Positions 37,405 through 47,776 of a DNA stretch of 64,000 nucleotides are shown piece by piece. The notes below the pieces were generated by a model. That model saw only the letters and a program-made list of their open reading frames with translations, was not told the origin of the DNA and did not search any database. Made by a program: the position numbers and the translations under genes. Numbering within the stretch: position 1 is the stretch's first letter; the number at the start of each line of letters is the position of its first letter. Source of the DNA: Agromyces protaetiae (GTDB taxonomy: Bacteria > Actinomycetota > Actinomycetes > Actinomycetales > Microbacteriaceae); contig NZ_CP133018.1 of NCBI RefSeq assembly GCF_030866785.1, positions 3,038,001 to 3,102,000 of the forward strand, in the 5' to 3' direction.

Positions 37405-39273
37405 GTGGGGGCCCGAACCCGACTCTGGTTTCCCTCCATGATCCTCATTTCCGGCGCCCTGTTCGTGCTCCTCCTGCGCCGCACGATGCTCCCGATCGAG
37501 CGAGTGGCAGCCCGCGTCTTCGCCGCCGCCCTCCTCGCCGCCTATCACCTCGTCGTCGCCGCGCTGATCGCGTTCCGCGCGGGAATCGACGTCGGCTGGG
37601 CGGAGCTGGCCGGCATCGGGTTCTTTCCGATCCCGGTCCTGTTCGCGACGGGCATCGCGACGGCCACGGCCGCCGCGGTGGCCGCACTCGCGCACCTCGT
37701 CGTCGTCCGACTGCGCGCGCCGGACGAGCCGATACGCCTTTCACCGTCGACGATCGCGGCCTCCATCGTCTCGAGCGTCCTCGTCTTTGCCGGCGCCTTC
37801 GCCGCCGTCCTTGCCGAGTGGGCGACGACCTCGTTCGCGAGCGTCGGCGTCGCGGAGATGCTCTACACCCTCAGCCAGCCCCTCACCGGCTCGGACCCCG
37901 AACAGATCAAGGGCTTCCTCGTCGGTCCCCTGCTGACGGCTGTGGTGTGGACGCTCACCGCGTTGCTCGCGTTCTGGGTCATGGCGATCGCCGTCGCGCG
38001 CATCCCACGCGGCCGTCGAGCATCCCGGGCGCCGCGTGCGGCCACCCTTTGGCTCGCCATGCTGACGGCGGGCATCGTGACGCTGGGTGCCGGCGTCGCC
38101 ACGGGCGCGCGGACGATCGGCGCCGATGAGATCCGCGCGTACTTCTTCGAGACCACGGAGCTGTTCGACGAACACTATGTCGATCCGGCGAGCACGAACG
38201 TCGTCTTTCCCGACGAGAAGCGCAACCTCGTCTACATCTACCTCGAGTCGATGGAGTCGACGTACTTGTCCAGGGAGCTGGGCGGCGTGGAGCCGGAGAA
38301 CCTCCTGCCGAATCTGAGCGCACTCGCTGAGGTCGGCACGAACTTCTCGAACTCCGACCTGCTCGGCGGCGCCGTTCAGGTGCCGGGCGTCGGCTTCACC
38401 ATCGGCGCCATGGTCGCGCAGACCGCCGGCATCCCGCTCACCGTCACCGGCGAGTACAGCGAGAACGAGTACGGGCAGACCACCCGGTTCATGCCCGGGG
38501 CGGTTTCACTCGGAGATCTGCTCGAGCGCGAGGGGTACCGCCAGACGCTGCTCATCGGCTCGGACGGTGAGTTCGGCGGCCGCACCCGATACTTCACGCA
38601 GCACGGCGACTATGAGATCCGCGACCACGCATATGCGATCGAGAACGGGTGGATCCCCGAGGACTACTCCCTGTGGTGGGGCTACGAGGACGCTCGCCTC
38701 TTCTCGTTTGCGACCGAGACGCTCACGGAGCTGGCCGAGGGCGACGAGCCGTTCAACTTCACGATGCTCACCGCCGACACCCACTTCCCGTCCGGGTTGA
38801 TGACCGATGAGACGCCCGAGCTCTTCCCTCGCCAGTACAGCAACGTGATCCACTACTCGGATGCGATGGTCGGCGCATTCGTCTCGTGGATCCAGGAGCA
38901 GCCGTGGGCCGAGAACACGACGATCGTGATCGCCGGGGACCACCTGAGCATGGACACCGAGTACTTCCTCGATCTGCCCGACGAGTACGAACGCACGGTG
39001 TACAACGTGTTCCTGAACAGTGCCGCGGCACCGATCTCGACGACGCAGCGCACCTTCACGACCATGGACCTGTTCCCCTCGACACTGCGCGCGCTCGGCG
39101 CGCAGTTCGACGGGGATCGCCTCGGCCTCGGCACCGACCTCTTCTCCGCCACGCCGACGCTCGCCGAACAGCTGACCATCGAGCAGTTCTCCACCGAGCT
39201 CACCCGGCGCTCGCCGTTCTACCAGTCGCACATCATGCAGGGCTCGGACCGCGTGTCGGAGGTCGCGGGATAG
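37405..39273 (+). CDS. Alkaline-phosphatase-superfamily transferase (LtaS/OpgB-like)
   Basis: A 622-residue protein: four or five membrane helices in the first ~230 residues, then an extracellular sulfatase-fold domain. It contains LVYIYLESMESTYLS with a metal-ligand Glu, GFTIGAMVAQTAGIPL in the nucleophile region, LTADTHFPSG and VIAGDHLSM with the metal-binding Asp-His. The family transfers glycerol-phosphate or phosphoethanolamine groups from lipids to polymers or glycans on the outer face. The start is uncertain: GTG 37405 gives the longest frame, ATG 37438 just precedes the first helix, and neither has a Shine-Dalgarno. It is convergent with glpD, stops nine bases apart. Confidence 0.85.
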   Translation: MGARTRLWFPSMILISGALFVLLLRRTMLPIERVAARVFAAALLAAYHLVVAALIAFRAGIDVGWAELAGIGFFPIPVLFATGIATATAAAVAALAHLVVVRLRAPDEPIRLSPSTIAASIVSSVLVFAGAFAAVLAEWATTSFASVGVAEMLYTLSQPLTGSDPEQIKGFLVGPLLTAVVWTLTALLAFWVMAIAVARIPRGRRASRAPRAATLWLAMLTAGIVTLGAGVATGARTIGADEIRAYFFETTELFDEHYVDPASTNVVFPDEKRNLVYIYLESMESTYLSRELGGVEPENLLPNLSALAEVGTNFSNSDLLGGAVQVPGVGFTIGAMVAQTAGIPLTVTGEYSENEYGQTTRFMPGAVSLGDLLEREGYRQTLLIGSDGEFGGRTRYFTQHGDYEIRDHAYAIENGWIPEDYSLWWGYEDARLFSFATETLTELAEGDEPFNFTMLTADTHFPSGLMTDETPELFPRQYSNVIHYSDAMVGAFVSWIQEQPWAENTTIVIAGDHLSMDTEYFLDLPDEYERTVYNVFLNSAAAPISTTQRTFTTMDLFPSTLRALGAQFDGDRLGLGTDLFSATPTLAEQLTIEQFSTELTRRSPFYQSHIMQGSDRVSEVAG

Positions 39274-39282
39274 GACGCTCGC

Positions 39283-41013
39283 TCAGTCGACCGTGACGAT
39301 GTCGGGCGCCGCGAGCCGGACCCGGTCGGCGGACTCGTCGTCGGGCTGCTGCTGCGACGCCCGCTCGGCCTCGACCCGCTGCAGGTACCGCTCGACCTCG
39401 AGCTGCTCGCGCGCCTCGTCCCAGCCCAGCACGCCGGCCATGAGCTTCGCAGCGACGGGAGCCGCGGACACCCCTCGGTCCCAGGTCTCGATCGAGATGC
39501 GGGTGCGCCGGGCGAGCACGTCGTCGAGATGCAGCGCGCCCTCGTGCGACGCCGCATACACGACCTCTGCGGCGAGGTAGTCGTCGGCACCGGGCAGCGG
39601 CTCCCCCAGTGCGGGATCGCTGCGGATGAGATCGAGCAGCTCGTCGGTCATCGTGCCGTACCGGTTCAGCAGGTGCTCGATGCGAACCTTGTGCACGCCG
39701 AACGCACGCGCGATCTTGCCACGCTTGTTCCAGGCGGCCTGGTAACCCTCTGCGCCCAGCAGCGGGATGTCCTGCGTCGTCGAGACCGGCGTCTTGCCGT
39801 CCAGCGCATCGGCGGCCGCGTCGATCGCGTCCTTCGCCATGATCCGGTAGGTGGTCCATTTGCCACCCGCGACCACGACGAGCCCGGGCACGGTGTGCGC
39901 GACGATGTGCTCGCGCGACAGCTTCGACGTCTGCTCGCTCTCACCCGCGAGCAACGGGCGCAGGCCGGCGAAGACGCCCTCGACGTCTTCACGGGTCAGC
40001 GGCACGCGCAGCACTGCGTTCACGTGCTCGAGCAGATAGTCGATATCGGCCGCGGTGGCGGCCGGGTGCGCCTTGTCGAGGTGCCAGTCGGTGTCGGTCG
40101 TGCCGATGAGCCAGTGCCGCCCCCACGGGATGATGAACAGCACGCTCTTCTCGGTGCGGAAGATCATGCCCATCGAAGACTGGATCCGGTCCTTCGGCAC
40201 GACGAGGTGGATGCCCTTTGACGCGCGCACATGGAACGTGCCCCGCTCGCCCACCATGCGCTGGGTGTCGTCGGTCCAGACGCCGGTCGCGTTCACGACC
40301 TGCTTGGCCCGCACCTCGAACCGCTCGCCGGTCTGCAGGTCGTGCGCCGTGACGCCGACCACCCGCTCGCCGACCTTGACGAAGCCCTCGACCTTGACGC
40401 GGCTCGCGACATGGGCGCCGTAGAACGACGCCGTGCGCGCGAGACTCGCGACGTACCGCGCGTCGTCGACCTGCGCGTCGTAGTAGGTGGCGCCGCCGAT
40501 GAGTGCGCTCGGCGAGAGCGACGGGATCGCGCGCATCACTTGCGTCTTCGAGAGGTGGCGGTGGTGCGGGACCCCGGGCGGGCGACCGCCCGTGTAGCTG
40601 AAGATGTCGTAGAGCAGCATGCCCGCGCCGATGTAGAGCCGCTCGAACACCCGCTTCTGCAGCGGGTAGAGGAATCGCACCGGCTTCACGAGGTGCGGCG
40701 CGATGCGCTGCAGCAGGAGGCCGCGCTCGATGAGCGCCTCGCGGACGAGGCGGAAGTCGAGCTGCTCGAGATAGCGGATGCCTCCGTGCACGAGCTTCGA
40801 CGAGCGGCTCGACGTGCCGGACGCCCAGTCGCGCGCCTCGAGGAGACCGGTCGAGAGCCCCCGGGTGACCGCATCGAGCGCAGCCCCGGTGCCGACGATG
40901 CCGCCGCCGACCACGAGGATGTCGAGCTCTTTCTCTTTGAGCCGCGCGATGGCGGCCTCACGCTCCTCCGGCCCGAGCTTGGTCGATCGTGTCACCGAGT
41001 TGCTCTTCGCCAT
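39283..41013 (-). CDS. glpD: Glycerol-3-phosphate dehydrogenase (FAD, GlpD)
   Basis: A 576-residue membrane-associated flavoenzyme oxidising glycerol-3-phosphate to dihydroxyacetone phosphate and feeding electrons to quinones. The FAD motif is VVGGGIVGTGAALDAVTRG, followed by SSRSSKLVHGGIRYLEQLDF as in GlpD, and substrate-binding elements such as FIIPWGRHWLIGTTDTDW. The C-terminal helical domain is complete. ATG 41013 has GGGGAG five bases upstream; a possible -10 TAGCGT is at 41060-41065. Confidence 0.96.
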   Translation of the reverse strand: MAKSNSVTRSTKLGPEEREAAIARLKEKELDILVVGGGIVGTGAALDAVTRGLSTGLLEARDWASGTSSRSSKLVHGGIRYLEQLDFRLVREALIERGLLLQRIAPHLVKPVRFLYPLQKRVFERLYIGAGMLLYDIFSYTGGRPPGVPHHRHLSKTQVMRAIPSLSPSALIGGATYYDAQVDDARYVASLARTASFYGAHVASRVKVEGFVKVGERVVGVTAHDLQTGERFEVRAKQVVNATGVWTDDTQRMVGERGTFHVRASKGIHLVVPKDRIQSSMGMIFRTEKSVLFIIPWGRHWLIGTTDTDWHLDKAHPAATAADIDYLLEHVNAVLRVPLTREDVEGVFAGLRPLLAGESEQTSKLSREHIVAHTVPGLVVVAGGKWTTYRIMAKDAIDAAADALDGKTPVSTTQDIPLLGAEGYQAAWNKRGKIARAFGVHKVRIEHLLNRYGTMTDELLDLIRSDPALGEPLPGADDYLAAEVVYAASHEGALHLDDVLARRTRISIETWDRGVSAAPVAAKLMAGVLGWDEAREQLEVERYLQRVEAERASQQQPDDESADRVRLAAPDIVTVD

Positions 41014-41108
41014 CGTCGCTCCCCAATCGTGCGACGCACGGCTGCGCCGCTCACCCTTCACGCTACCCGGTCGTCATGGGCGAGGGAACGGGTTGCCGAG
41101 CACCACCC

Positions 41109-41135
41109 GGGTCGAGTAGCGATGCACATCGAGCC
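41109..41135. repeat. Dispersed GGTCGAG-type repeat, third copy
   Basis: GGGTCGAGTAGCGATGC followed by ACATCGAGCC, related to the cores at 11699 and 28104. It lies in the 220-bp gap between guaB3 and glpD, which otherwise shows only the glpD leader. Confidence 0.45.
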
Positions 41136-41233
41136 GTTCGTGCCGGAAGGCGGTCAGGCAGGATGAGGAAGAGTACGGAAAGCAGCGGCTTCAGCTCAGC
41201 GACCCGGGAGGACCTCATTCGAGTCCAGCGGGA

Positions 41234-42358
41234 TCATGCGCCCTGGTAGGGCGCGACGACGACCTCGACGCGCTGGAACTCCTTGAGGTCGGAGTAGCCG
41301 GTCGTGGCCATCGACTTGCGCAGGGCTCCGATGAGGTTCGCCGCTCCATCGGGGTTCAGGGACGGGCCGTAGAGGATCTCCTCGAGCGGCGCGACCTGCC
41401 CGACCTGCACGCGCTGGCCGCGCGGGAGCTTGGGGTGGTGCGCCTCGGCGCCCCAGTGCCAGCCGCCGCCCGGGGCATCCGTCGCGCGCGCGAGCGCCGC
41501 ACCCAGCATGACCGCGTCGGCGCCGCACGCGACCGCCTTCACGATGTCACCCGACGCGCCGACACCGCCGTCGGCGATGACGTGCACGTACCGCCCGCCC
41601 GACTCGTCGAGGTAGTCACGACGTGCGCCCGCGACATCCGCCACCGCCGTCGCCATCGGCGCGTGGATGCCGAGCGACGCACGCGTCGTCGAGGCGGCGC
41701 CGCCGCCGAAGCCGACGAGCACACCCGCCGCCCCCGTGCGCATGAGATGCAGGGCCGCGGTGTACGTCGCCGCGCCGCCCACGATGACCGGCACGTCGAG
41801 CTCGTAGATGAACTTCTTGAGGTTGAGGGGCTCGACGTTCTTCGCGACGTGCTCGGCGGAGACCGTCGTGCCGCGGATCACGAAGAGGTCGACGCCCGCG
41901 GCGACGACCGTCTCGTAGAGCTCCTGCGTGCGCTGCGGCGAGAGCGCGCCGGCGACGGTGACCCCTGACGCGCGGATCTCGGCGAGCCGCTGCGTGACCA
42001 GCTCGGGCTTGATGGGCTCCGAGTAGAGCTCCTGCATGCGCGCGGTCGCGCGCTCGGCAGGCAGGTTGCGGATCTCGGCGAGCGCGGGCTCGGGGTCCTC
42101 GTAGCGGGTCCAGAGGCCCTCGAGGTCGAGCACGCCCAGGCCGCCGAGGCGGCCCATCATGATCGCCGTCGTGGGCGAGACCACCGAGTCCATCGGCGCA
42201 GCCAGGAATGGGATGTCGAACTGGTAGGCGTCGATCGACCACCCCACCGAGACGTCTTCGGGGTCGCGCGTGCGCCGGCTCGGCACGATGGCGATGTCAT
42301 CGAACGCGTAGACACGGCGGCCACGCTTCGAACGGCCGATCTCGATCTCCTGAGTCAC
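41234..42358 (-). CDS. guaB3: GuaB3-family IMP dehydrogenase-like protein
   Basis: A 374-residue TIM-barrel protein of the IMPDH/GMP reductase superfamily without CBS domains. It opens like GuaB3 (AFDDIAIVPSRRTRDPEDV) and keeps IMP-binding segments such as VIADGGVGASGDIVKA and ADAVMLGAALARA. At the catalytic loop the sequence is GGGAASTTR: the Cys of IMPDH (GPGSICTTR in GuaB here) is replaced by S223, so the usual thioimidate chemistry is impossible. Its role in actinobacteria is unclear. GTG 42358 lies six bases after TAGGCT (42365-42370), giving a leaderless start. Confidence 0.9.
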   Translation of the reverse strand: MTQEIEIGRSKRGRRVYAFDDIAIVPSRRTRDPEDVSVGWSIDAYQFDIPFLAAPMDSVVSPTTAIMMGRLGGLGVLDLEGLWTRYEDPEPALAEIRNLPAERATARMQELYSEPIKPELVTQRLAEIRASGVTVAGALSPQRTQELYETVVAAGVDLFVIRGTTVSAEHVAKNVEPLNLKKFIYELDVPVIVGGAATYTAALHLMRTGAAGVLVGFGGGAASTTRASLGIHAPMATAVADVAGARRDYLDESGGRYVHVIADGGVGASGDIVKAVACGADAVMLGAALARATDAPGGGWHWGAEAHHPKLPRGQRVQVGQVAPLEEILYGPSLNPDGAANLIGALRKSMATTGYSDLKEFQRVEVVVAPYQGA

Positions 42359-42433
42359 CGTGACAGCCTACCGAACCCCTTCCCGCACCCGGTCTCCCGC
42401 TCCGAGGAGGACGGACGCTGGCAGGATGGAGCC

Positions 42434-43597
42434 ATGCAGCGCGTGCCGGCCGACCCGATCGATGAGCTCCGTCGTCGCACGAGCGCGAAGTGGCGGCTCT
42501 ATCCCGACGACGTGCTCCCGCTGCCGGTGGCCGAGATGGACTATCCGCTGGCCGAACCGATCGCCGAAGCCCTGCACGCCGCGATCCGGCGTTCAGACAC
42601 CGGGTACGCGTCCGGCGGCGAACCGGTCGCTGAGGCGTTCGCCGAGTTCGCGACGGCTCGGCTCGGCTGGGCGGTCGACCCGGCCAGGGTGACGACGACC
42701 GCCGACGTGAGCATGGGCATCGTCGAGGTGCTGCGTCAGACGATCTCCCCCGGTGAAGAGGTGATCATCACACCGCCGATCTACCCGCCGTTCTTCGATC
42801 TCGTCACCGAGGCCGGAGGTCGCGTGGCCGAGGTGCCGATGGCCGGTGGCCTCGACGAGGGCTGGTCGCTGGACCTCACCGGCATCGAGGCGGCCTTCGC
42901 CCGCGGCGCCCGCGCGATCGTGCTCTGCAACCCGCACAACCCGACCGGTCTCGTGCATGACGCCGCAACCCTCGCTGCACTCGCGGACCTCGCGGCACGA
43001 TTCCGGGCGACTGTGGTGAGCGACGAGGTGCACGGGCCGCTCTCCCAGCCGGCCACCCCCTACGTGCCCTTCCTCACGGTCTCCGACGCGGCGCGCGAGC
43101 ACGGTGTCGCGGTCACGGGCGCCACCAAGGCGTTCAACATCGCAGGGTTGAAGGCCGCGGTCATCGTCACCGCGAGCGAGCGCGGCGACCGAGTGCGCGA
43201 CGCGATGCCGCAGGAGGTCGGCTGGCGCATGAGCCAGTTCGGGTCCATTGCGAGCGTCGCCGCCTTCCGGCACGGCGGCCCGTGGCTCGACGGCGTGCTC
43301 GCGAGCCTCGACGACAACCGTCGTCTGCTCGCCGAGCTGCTCGCGGACGAGCTGCCCGGCGCCCGCTTTCGCGTGCCCGACGCGAGCTATCTCGCCTGGC
43401 TCGACCTGCGCGCGCTCGGCTGGGGCGACGACCCCGCGGCGTACGCGCTCGAACACGCACGGGTCGCGCTGGCGTCGGGGCCTGACTTCGGCACCCAGGG
43501 CCGGGGCTTCGCGCGGCTCAACTTCGCGTGCTCGCCCGAGGTGCTCGGCGAGGCGATCACCCGGATCGCGGACGCGCGCGACTCATCGATCGGCTAG
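42434..43597 (+). CDS. PLP-dependent MalY/PatB-type aminotransferase or C-S lyase
   Basis: A 387-residue fold-type I PLP enzyme. The lysine that binds PLP lies in VTGATKAFNIAGLKAAV, preceded by CNPHNPTGLVHD and VVSDEVHGPL as in MalY/PatB cystathionine beta-lyases. The family cleaves C-S bonds of cystathionine or cysteine conjugates, and some members are aminotransferases. ATG 42434 has CAGGAT six bases upstream (leaderless-like) and also GGAG within that spacer. It is divergent from guaB3 and convergent with guaB. Confidence 0.92.
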   Translation: MQRVPADPIDELRRRTSAKWRLYPDDVLPLPVAEMDYPLAEPIAEALHAAIRRSDTGYASGGEPVAEAFAEFATARLGWAVDPARVTTTADVSMGIVEVLRQTISPGEEVIITPPIYPPFFDLVTEAGGRVAEVPMAGGLDEGWSLDLTGIEAAFARGARAIVLCNPHNPTGLVHDAATLAALADLAARFRATVVSDEVHGPLSQPATPYVPFLTVSDAAREHGVAVTGATKAFNIAGLKAAVIVTASERGDRVRDAMPQEVGWRMSQFGSIASVAAFRHGGPWLDGVLASLDDNRRLLAELLADELPGARFRVPDASYLAWLDLRALGWGDDPAAYALEHARVALASGPDFGTQGRGFARLNFACSPEVLGEAITRIADARDSSIG

Positions 43598-43627
43598 GAG
43601 CCCCGGCGCGCCGTCGCGCGCGTCCTC

Positions 43628-43641
43628 GACCCGCGAGCGGG

Positions 43642-43643
<2 letters not shown>
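43628..43643. terminator. Small hairpin between convergent genes
   Basis: GACCCGC/GCGGGTC with a two-base loop, abutting the guaB stop codon and 30 bases from the MalY-type gene stop. A weak bidirectional terminator at best. Confidence 0.35.
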
Positions 43644-45204
<1,561 letters not shown>

Positions 45205-45237
45205 TCACTGGCCTGGTCGGCCGTCCGGTGTGTACCG

Positions 45238-45243
45238 ATTGTA
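45238..45243 (-). promoter_or_regulatory. -10 box of guaB
   Basis: TACAAT read on the guaB strand, about 90 bases before the ATG. The -35 is poor. The remaining ~200 bases up to the liv permease hold a GGATGCCTCG word (45312) and a possible TACGCT -10 for the liv genes near 45390. Confidence 0.4.
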
Positions 45244-45460
45244 ATCCGGCGGAGCGCCCGGTTATTCCCGCGCGCACGTTCGGGCGCGCGGGTGCGGACA
45301 CACCTCGCGCCCGAGGCATCCGCCCCGCCCATGTTCACGATTCGGATGCGTTTGCCGCAGAGGCGGCACCTGAAACACGGGCGACACACTACGCTCATAT
45401 GGTCTCCCTCACGGCCGACGGGACCGACGTCAGGCCGTGGTGTCCCGACCTGGAGGTTTC

Positions 45461-46786
45461 GTGAGATCCCCATCCCCTGCATACGCGTCCCCACCGGGAC
45501 GCGTACCGAGGCTGATCGCCGTGTTCTTCGCGGCGATCGCCGCCGTTCTCGGAATGCTTGCGCTGACGGCCGGACCGGCCTTCGCCGCCGAGGACGATCC
45601 CTATCGCATCAGCGGCAACGTCCAACTCGACGGCCAGCCGCTCGAAGGCGTGGTCCTCGTCGTCGATGGCCCGGGGGGTGAACAAGAAGCCACCACCGAC
45701 GCCAACGGGCAGTGGCGGGTCGGCGTGCCCGAGCGCGACGACTACACCGTCACACTCGACGAGTCGACCCTCCCCGAGGGCATCGCCGTGGTCGACCCAG
45801 AAGACGAGAGCCCGAACGAGAAAGAGGTCACGGTCGGCGCCGGAGGGCGCGTGACGGTGAACTTCTTCATCGGCGAGGGCGAGCGCAACGTCACGAGCGT
45901 GTGGGACCAGTTCCTGCAGCGCACCGTGCAGGGCCTCAACTTCGGTCTGATGCTCGGGCTCGCCGCCGTCGGCCTCTCGCTCGTGTTCGGCACGACCGGC
46001 ATCTCGAACTTCGCGCACGGTGAGATGGTGACCTTCGGCGCGGTGGCGGCCTCGTTCCTCGTGAGCGCGGCCTCACTCTCGCTGCCGCTCTGGATCGGCC
46101 TGCCCCTTGCGGTCGTGGTGAGCGCGCTGTTCGGGCTGATACTCGACGTCATACTCTGGCGACCATTGAGACGCAAACGCGTCGGGGTCGTGCAGCTCAT
46201 GATCGTGAGCATCGGCCTCTCGCTCGCGCTGCGGTACATCTACCAGTTCTTCATCGGCGGCGGCACGACGCAGCTGCCGTACGCGACTGTTCCGAAGATC
46301 CCCTTCGGGCCGATCCAGCTGAGCGTCATCGACATCGCCTCCATCGTGATCTCGATCCTTGTGATCGTGGGCTTCGCGCTCTGGCTGACGTATTCGCGAC
46401 TCGGCAAGGCCACCCGCGCGATCAGCGACAACTCGTCGCTCGCGTCCGCATCGGGCATCGACGTCGACCACGTCGTACGCATCGTCTGGATCGTCGCGGC
46501 CGGCCTCGCCGGCCTCGCCGGCGTGCTGTACGCGTACTACCGGCCCGGCATCAAGTGGGACATGGGAGCCCAGATCCTGCTGCTCATGTTCGCGGCGGTG
46601 ACCCTCGGCGGTCTCGGCACCGCGTTCGGCGCCCTCATCGGCTCGCTCATCGTTGGCGTGCTGGTGGAGGTCTCCGGACTCTGGATCCCGGACGACCTCA
46701 GGTACGCGGGCGCGCTCGTGATCCTCATCGTCATCCTGCTGTTCCGGCCTCAGGGAATCCTCGGCCGGCGAGAGAGAATCGGATAA
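45461..46786 (+). CDS. LivH-type permease with N-terminal extracellular beta-domain
   Basis: A 441-residue protein combining three parts. Residues 1-43 are a signal peptide (ending ALTAGPAFA). About 47-138 form a carboxypeptidase-regulatory-like beta-sandwich (YRISGNVQLDGQPLEGVVLV, TTDANGQWRVGVP). About 145-441 are a LivH branched-chain amino-acid permease with TTGISNFAHGEMVTFGA. LivH alone is about 300 residues, so the extracellular domain is an extra. GTG 45461 has GGAGG five bases upstream; an earlier in-frame start lacks a site. It should pair with LivM, LivG and LivF downstream to import branched-chain amino acids, amides or urea. Confidence 0.9.
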   Translation: MRSPSPAYASPPGRVPRLIAVFFAAIAAVLGMLALTAGPAFAAEDDPYRISGNVQLDGQPLEGVVLVVDGPGGEQEATTDANGQWRVGVPERDDYTVTLDESTLPEGIAVVDPEDESPNEKEVTVGAGGRVTVNFFIGEGERNVTSVWDQFLQRTVQGLNFGLMLGLAAVGLSLVFGTTGISNFAHGEMVTFGAVAASFLVSAASLSLPLWIGLPLAVVVSALFGLILDVILWRPLRRKRVGVVQLMIVSIGLSLALRYIYQFFIGGGTTQLPYATVPKIPFGPIQLSVIDIASIVISILVIVGFALWLTYSRLGKATRAISDNSSLASASGIDVDHVVRIVWIVAAGLAGLAGVLYAYYRPGIKWDMGAQILLLMFAAVTLGGLGTAFGALIGSLIVGVLVEVSGLWIPDDLRYAGALVILIVILLFRPQGILGRRERIG

Positions 46787-46795
46787 GGCACGGAC

Positions 46796-47776
46796 ATGGA
46801 CTGGCTCCAGATTTTCTCGAACTCGCTGTCGTCGATTCTCAGCCCGGCGACCATCGGCTACGCCCTTGCCGCGCTCGGCCTCGCCGTGCACTTCGGCTAC
46901 GCCGGCCTGCTCAACATGGGTATCGCCGGCTTCATGGCCATCGGCGCCTACGGCTACGCCATCTCGACGCTGTCCTTCGGCTTCCCCTGGTGGCTTGCGG
47001 CGATCACCGGCCTCGTGGCCTCGGCGGTCTTCGCGCTCATCCTCGGTGTGCCGACGCTGCGATTGCGTGGCGACTATCTGGCGATCGTGACCATCGCGGC
47101 CGCCGAGGTCGTGAGGCTGCTGTTCCTGACGACGGCCTTCGAAGAGGTCACCGGCTCGGCCGACGGCCTCGCCGGCTACCAGGGCGACTTCCGCAACGCC
47201 AACCCGCTCCCCGACGGCTCGTACGGGCTCGGGCCATGGACGTACACCTCCACCGAGTGGTGGGTGCGGATCATGGGTCTCGTGACCCTCGCGATCGCCG
47301 TGCTCGTCGTGTGGATGCTCATGCGCAGCCCATGGGGCCGCGTGCTGAAAGGCATCCGCGAAGACGAGGACGCGGTGCGTGCGCTCGGCAAGAACGCCTT
47401 CGCCTACAAGATGCAGGCCCTCGTGCTGGGCGGTGTGCTCGCCGCGGCGGGCGGCATCGTCTACGCGCTCGAACGCGCGGCGAGCCCGGGCGTGTACGTC
47501 ACGTCGCTGACGTTCTTCGTCTGGACGGCCTTGCTGCTCGGCGGTGCCGCGACGGTCTTCGGTCCGTTGCTCGGCTCGCTGATCTTCTGGTTCATCCAGA
47601 CGTTCCTCAGCAACTTCCTGCCCGCACTCGTGCAGGCAGGGGTGCTGCCCTTCATGACGCAGATCCAAGCGGGAACGCTGCGCTTCATCCTCGTCGGTGT
47701 CGCGCTGATGCTGCTCGTCATATTCATGCCACAGGGCATCCTGGGCAATAAGAAGGAGCTGACCTTTGTCAAGTGA
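46796..47776 (+). CDS. livM: Branched-chain amino-acid ABC transporter permease LivM
   Basis: A 326-residue permease with about eight or nine helices. Typical LivM stretches are LAVHFGYAGLLNMGIAGFMA near the start, LRGDYLAIVTIAAAEVVRL, and GRVLKGIREDEDAVRALGKN in the ATPase-contact loop. The ATG at 46796 lies nine bases after the stop of the LivH-type gene. It forms the second half of the channel. Whether the importer takes leucine-type amino acids, amides or urea is not resolved by sequence. Confidence 0.92.
   Translation: MDWLQIFSNSLSSILSPATIGYALAALGLAVHFGYAGLLNMGIAGFMAIGAYGYAISTLSFGFPWWLAAITGLVASAVFALILGVPTLRLRGDYLAIVTIAAAEVVRLLFLTTAFEEVTGSADGLAGYQGDFRNANPLPDGSYGLGPWTYTSTEWWVRIMGLVTLAIAVLVVWMLMRSPWGRVLKGIREDEDAVRALGKNAFAYKMQALVLGGVLAAAGGIVYALERAASPGVYVTSLTFFVWTALLLGGAATVFGPLLGSLIFWFIQTFLSNFLPALVQAGVLPFMTQIQAGTLRFILVGVALMLLVIFMPQGILGNKKELTFVK

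Noticed and set aside
41161..41240. tRNA-like T-loop (CATTCGAGTCC) upstream of glpD
   Set aside because: There are no matching T-stem, anticodon or acceptor arms around it.
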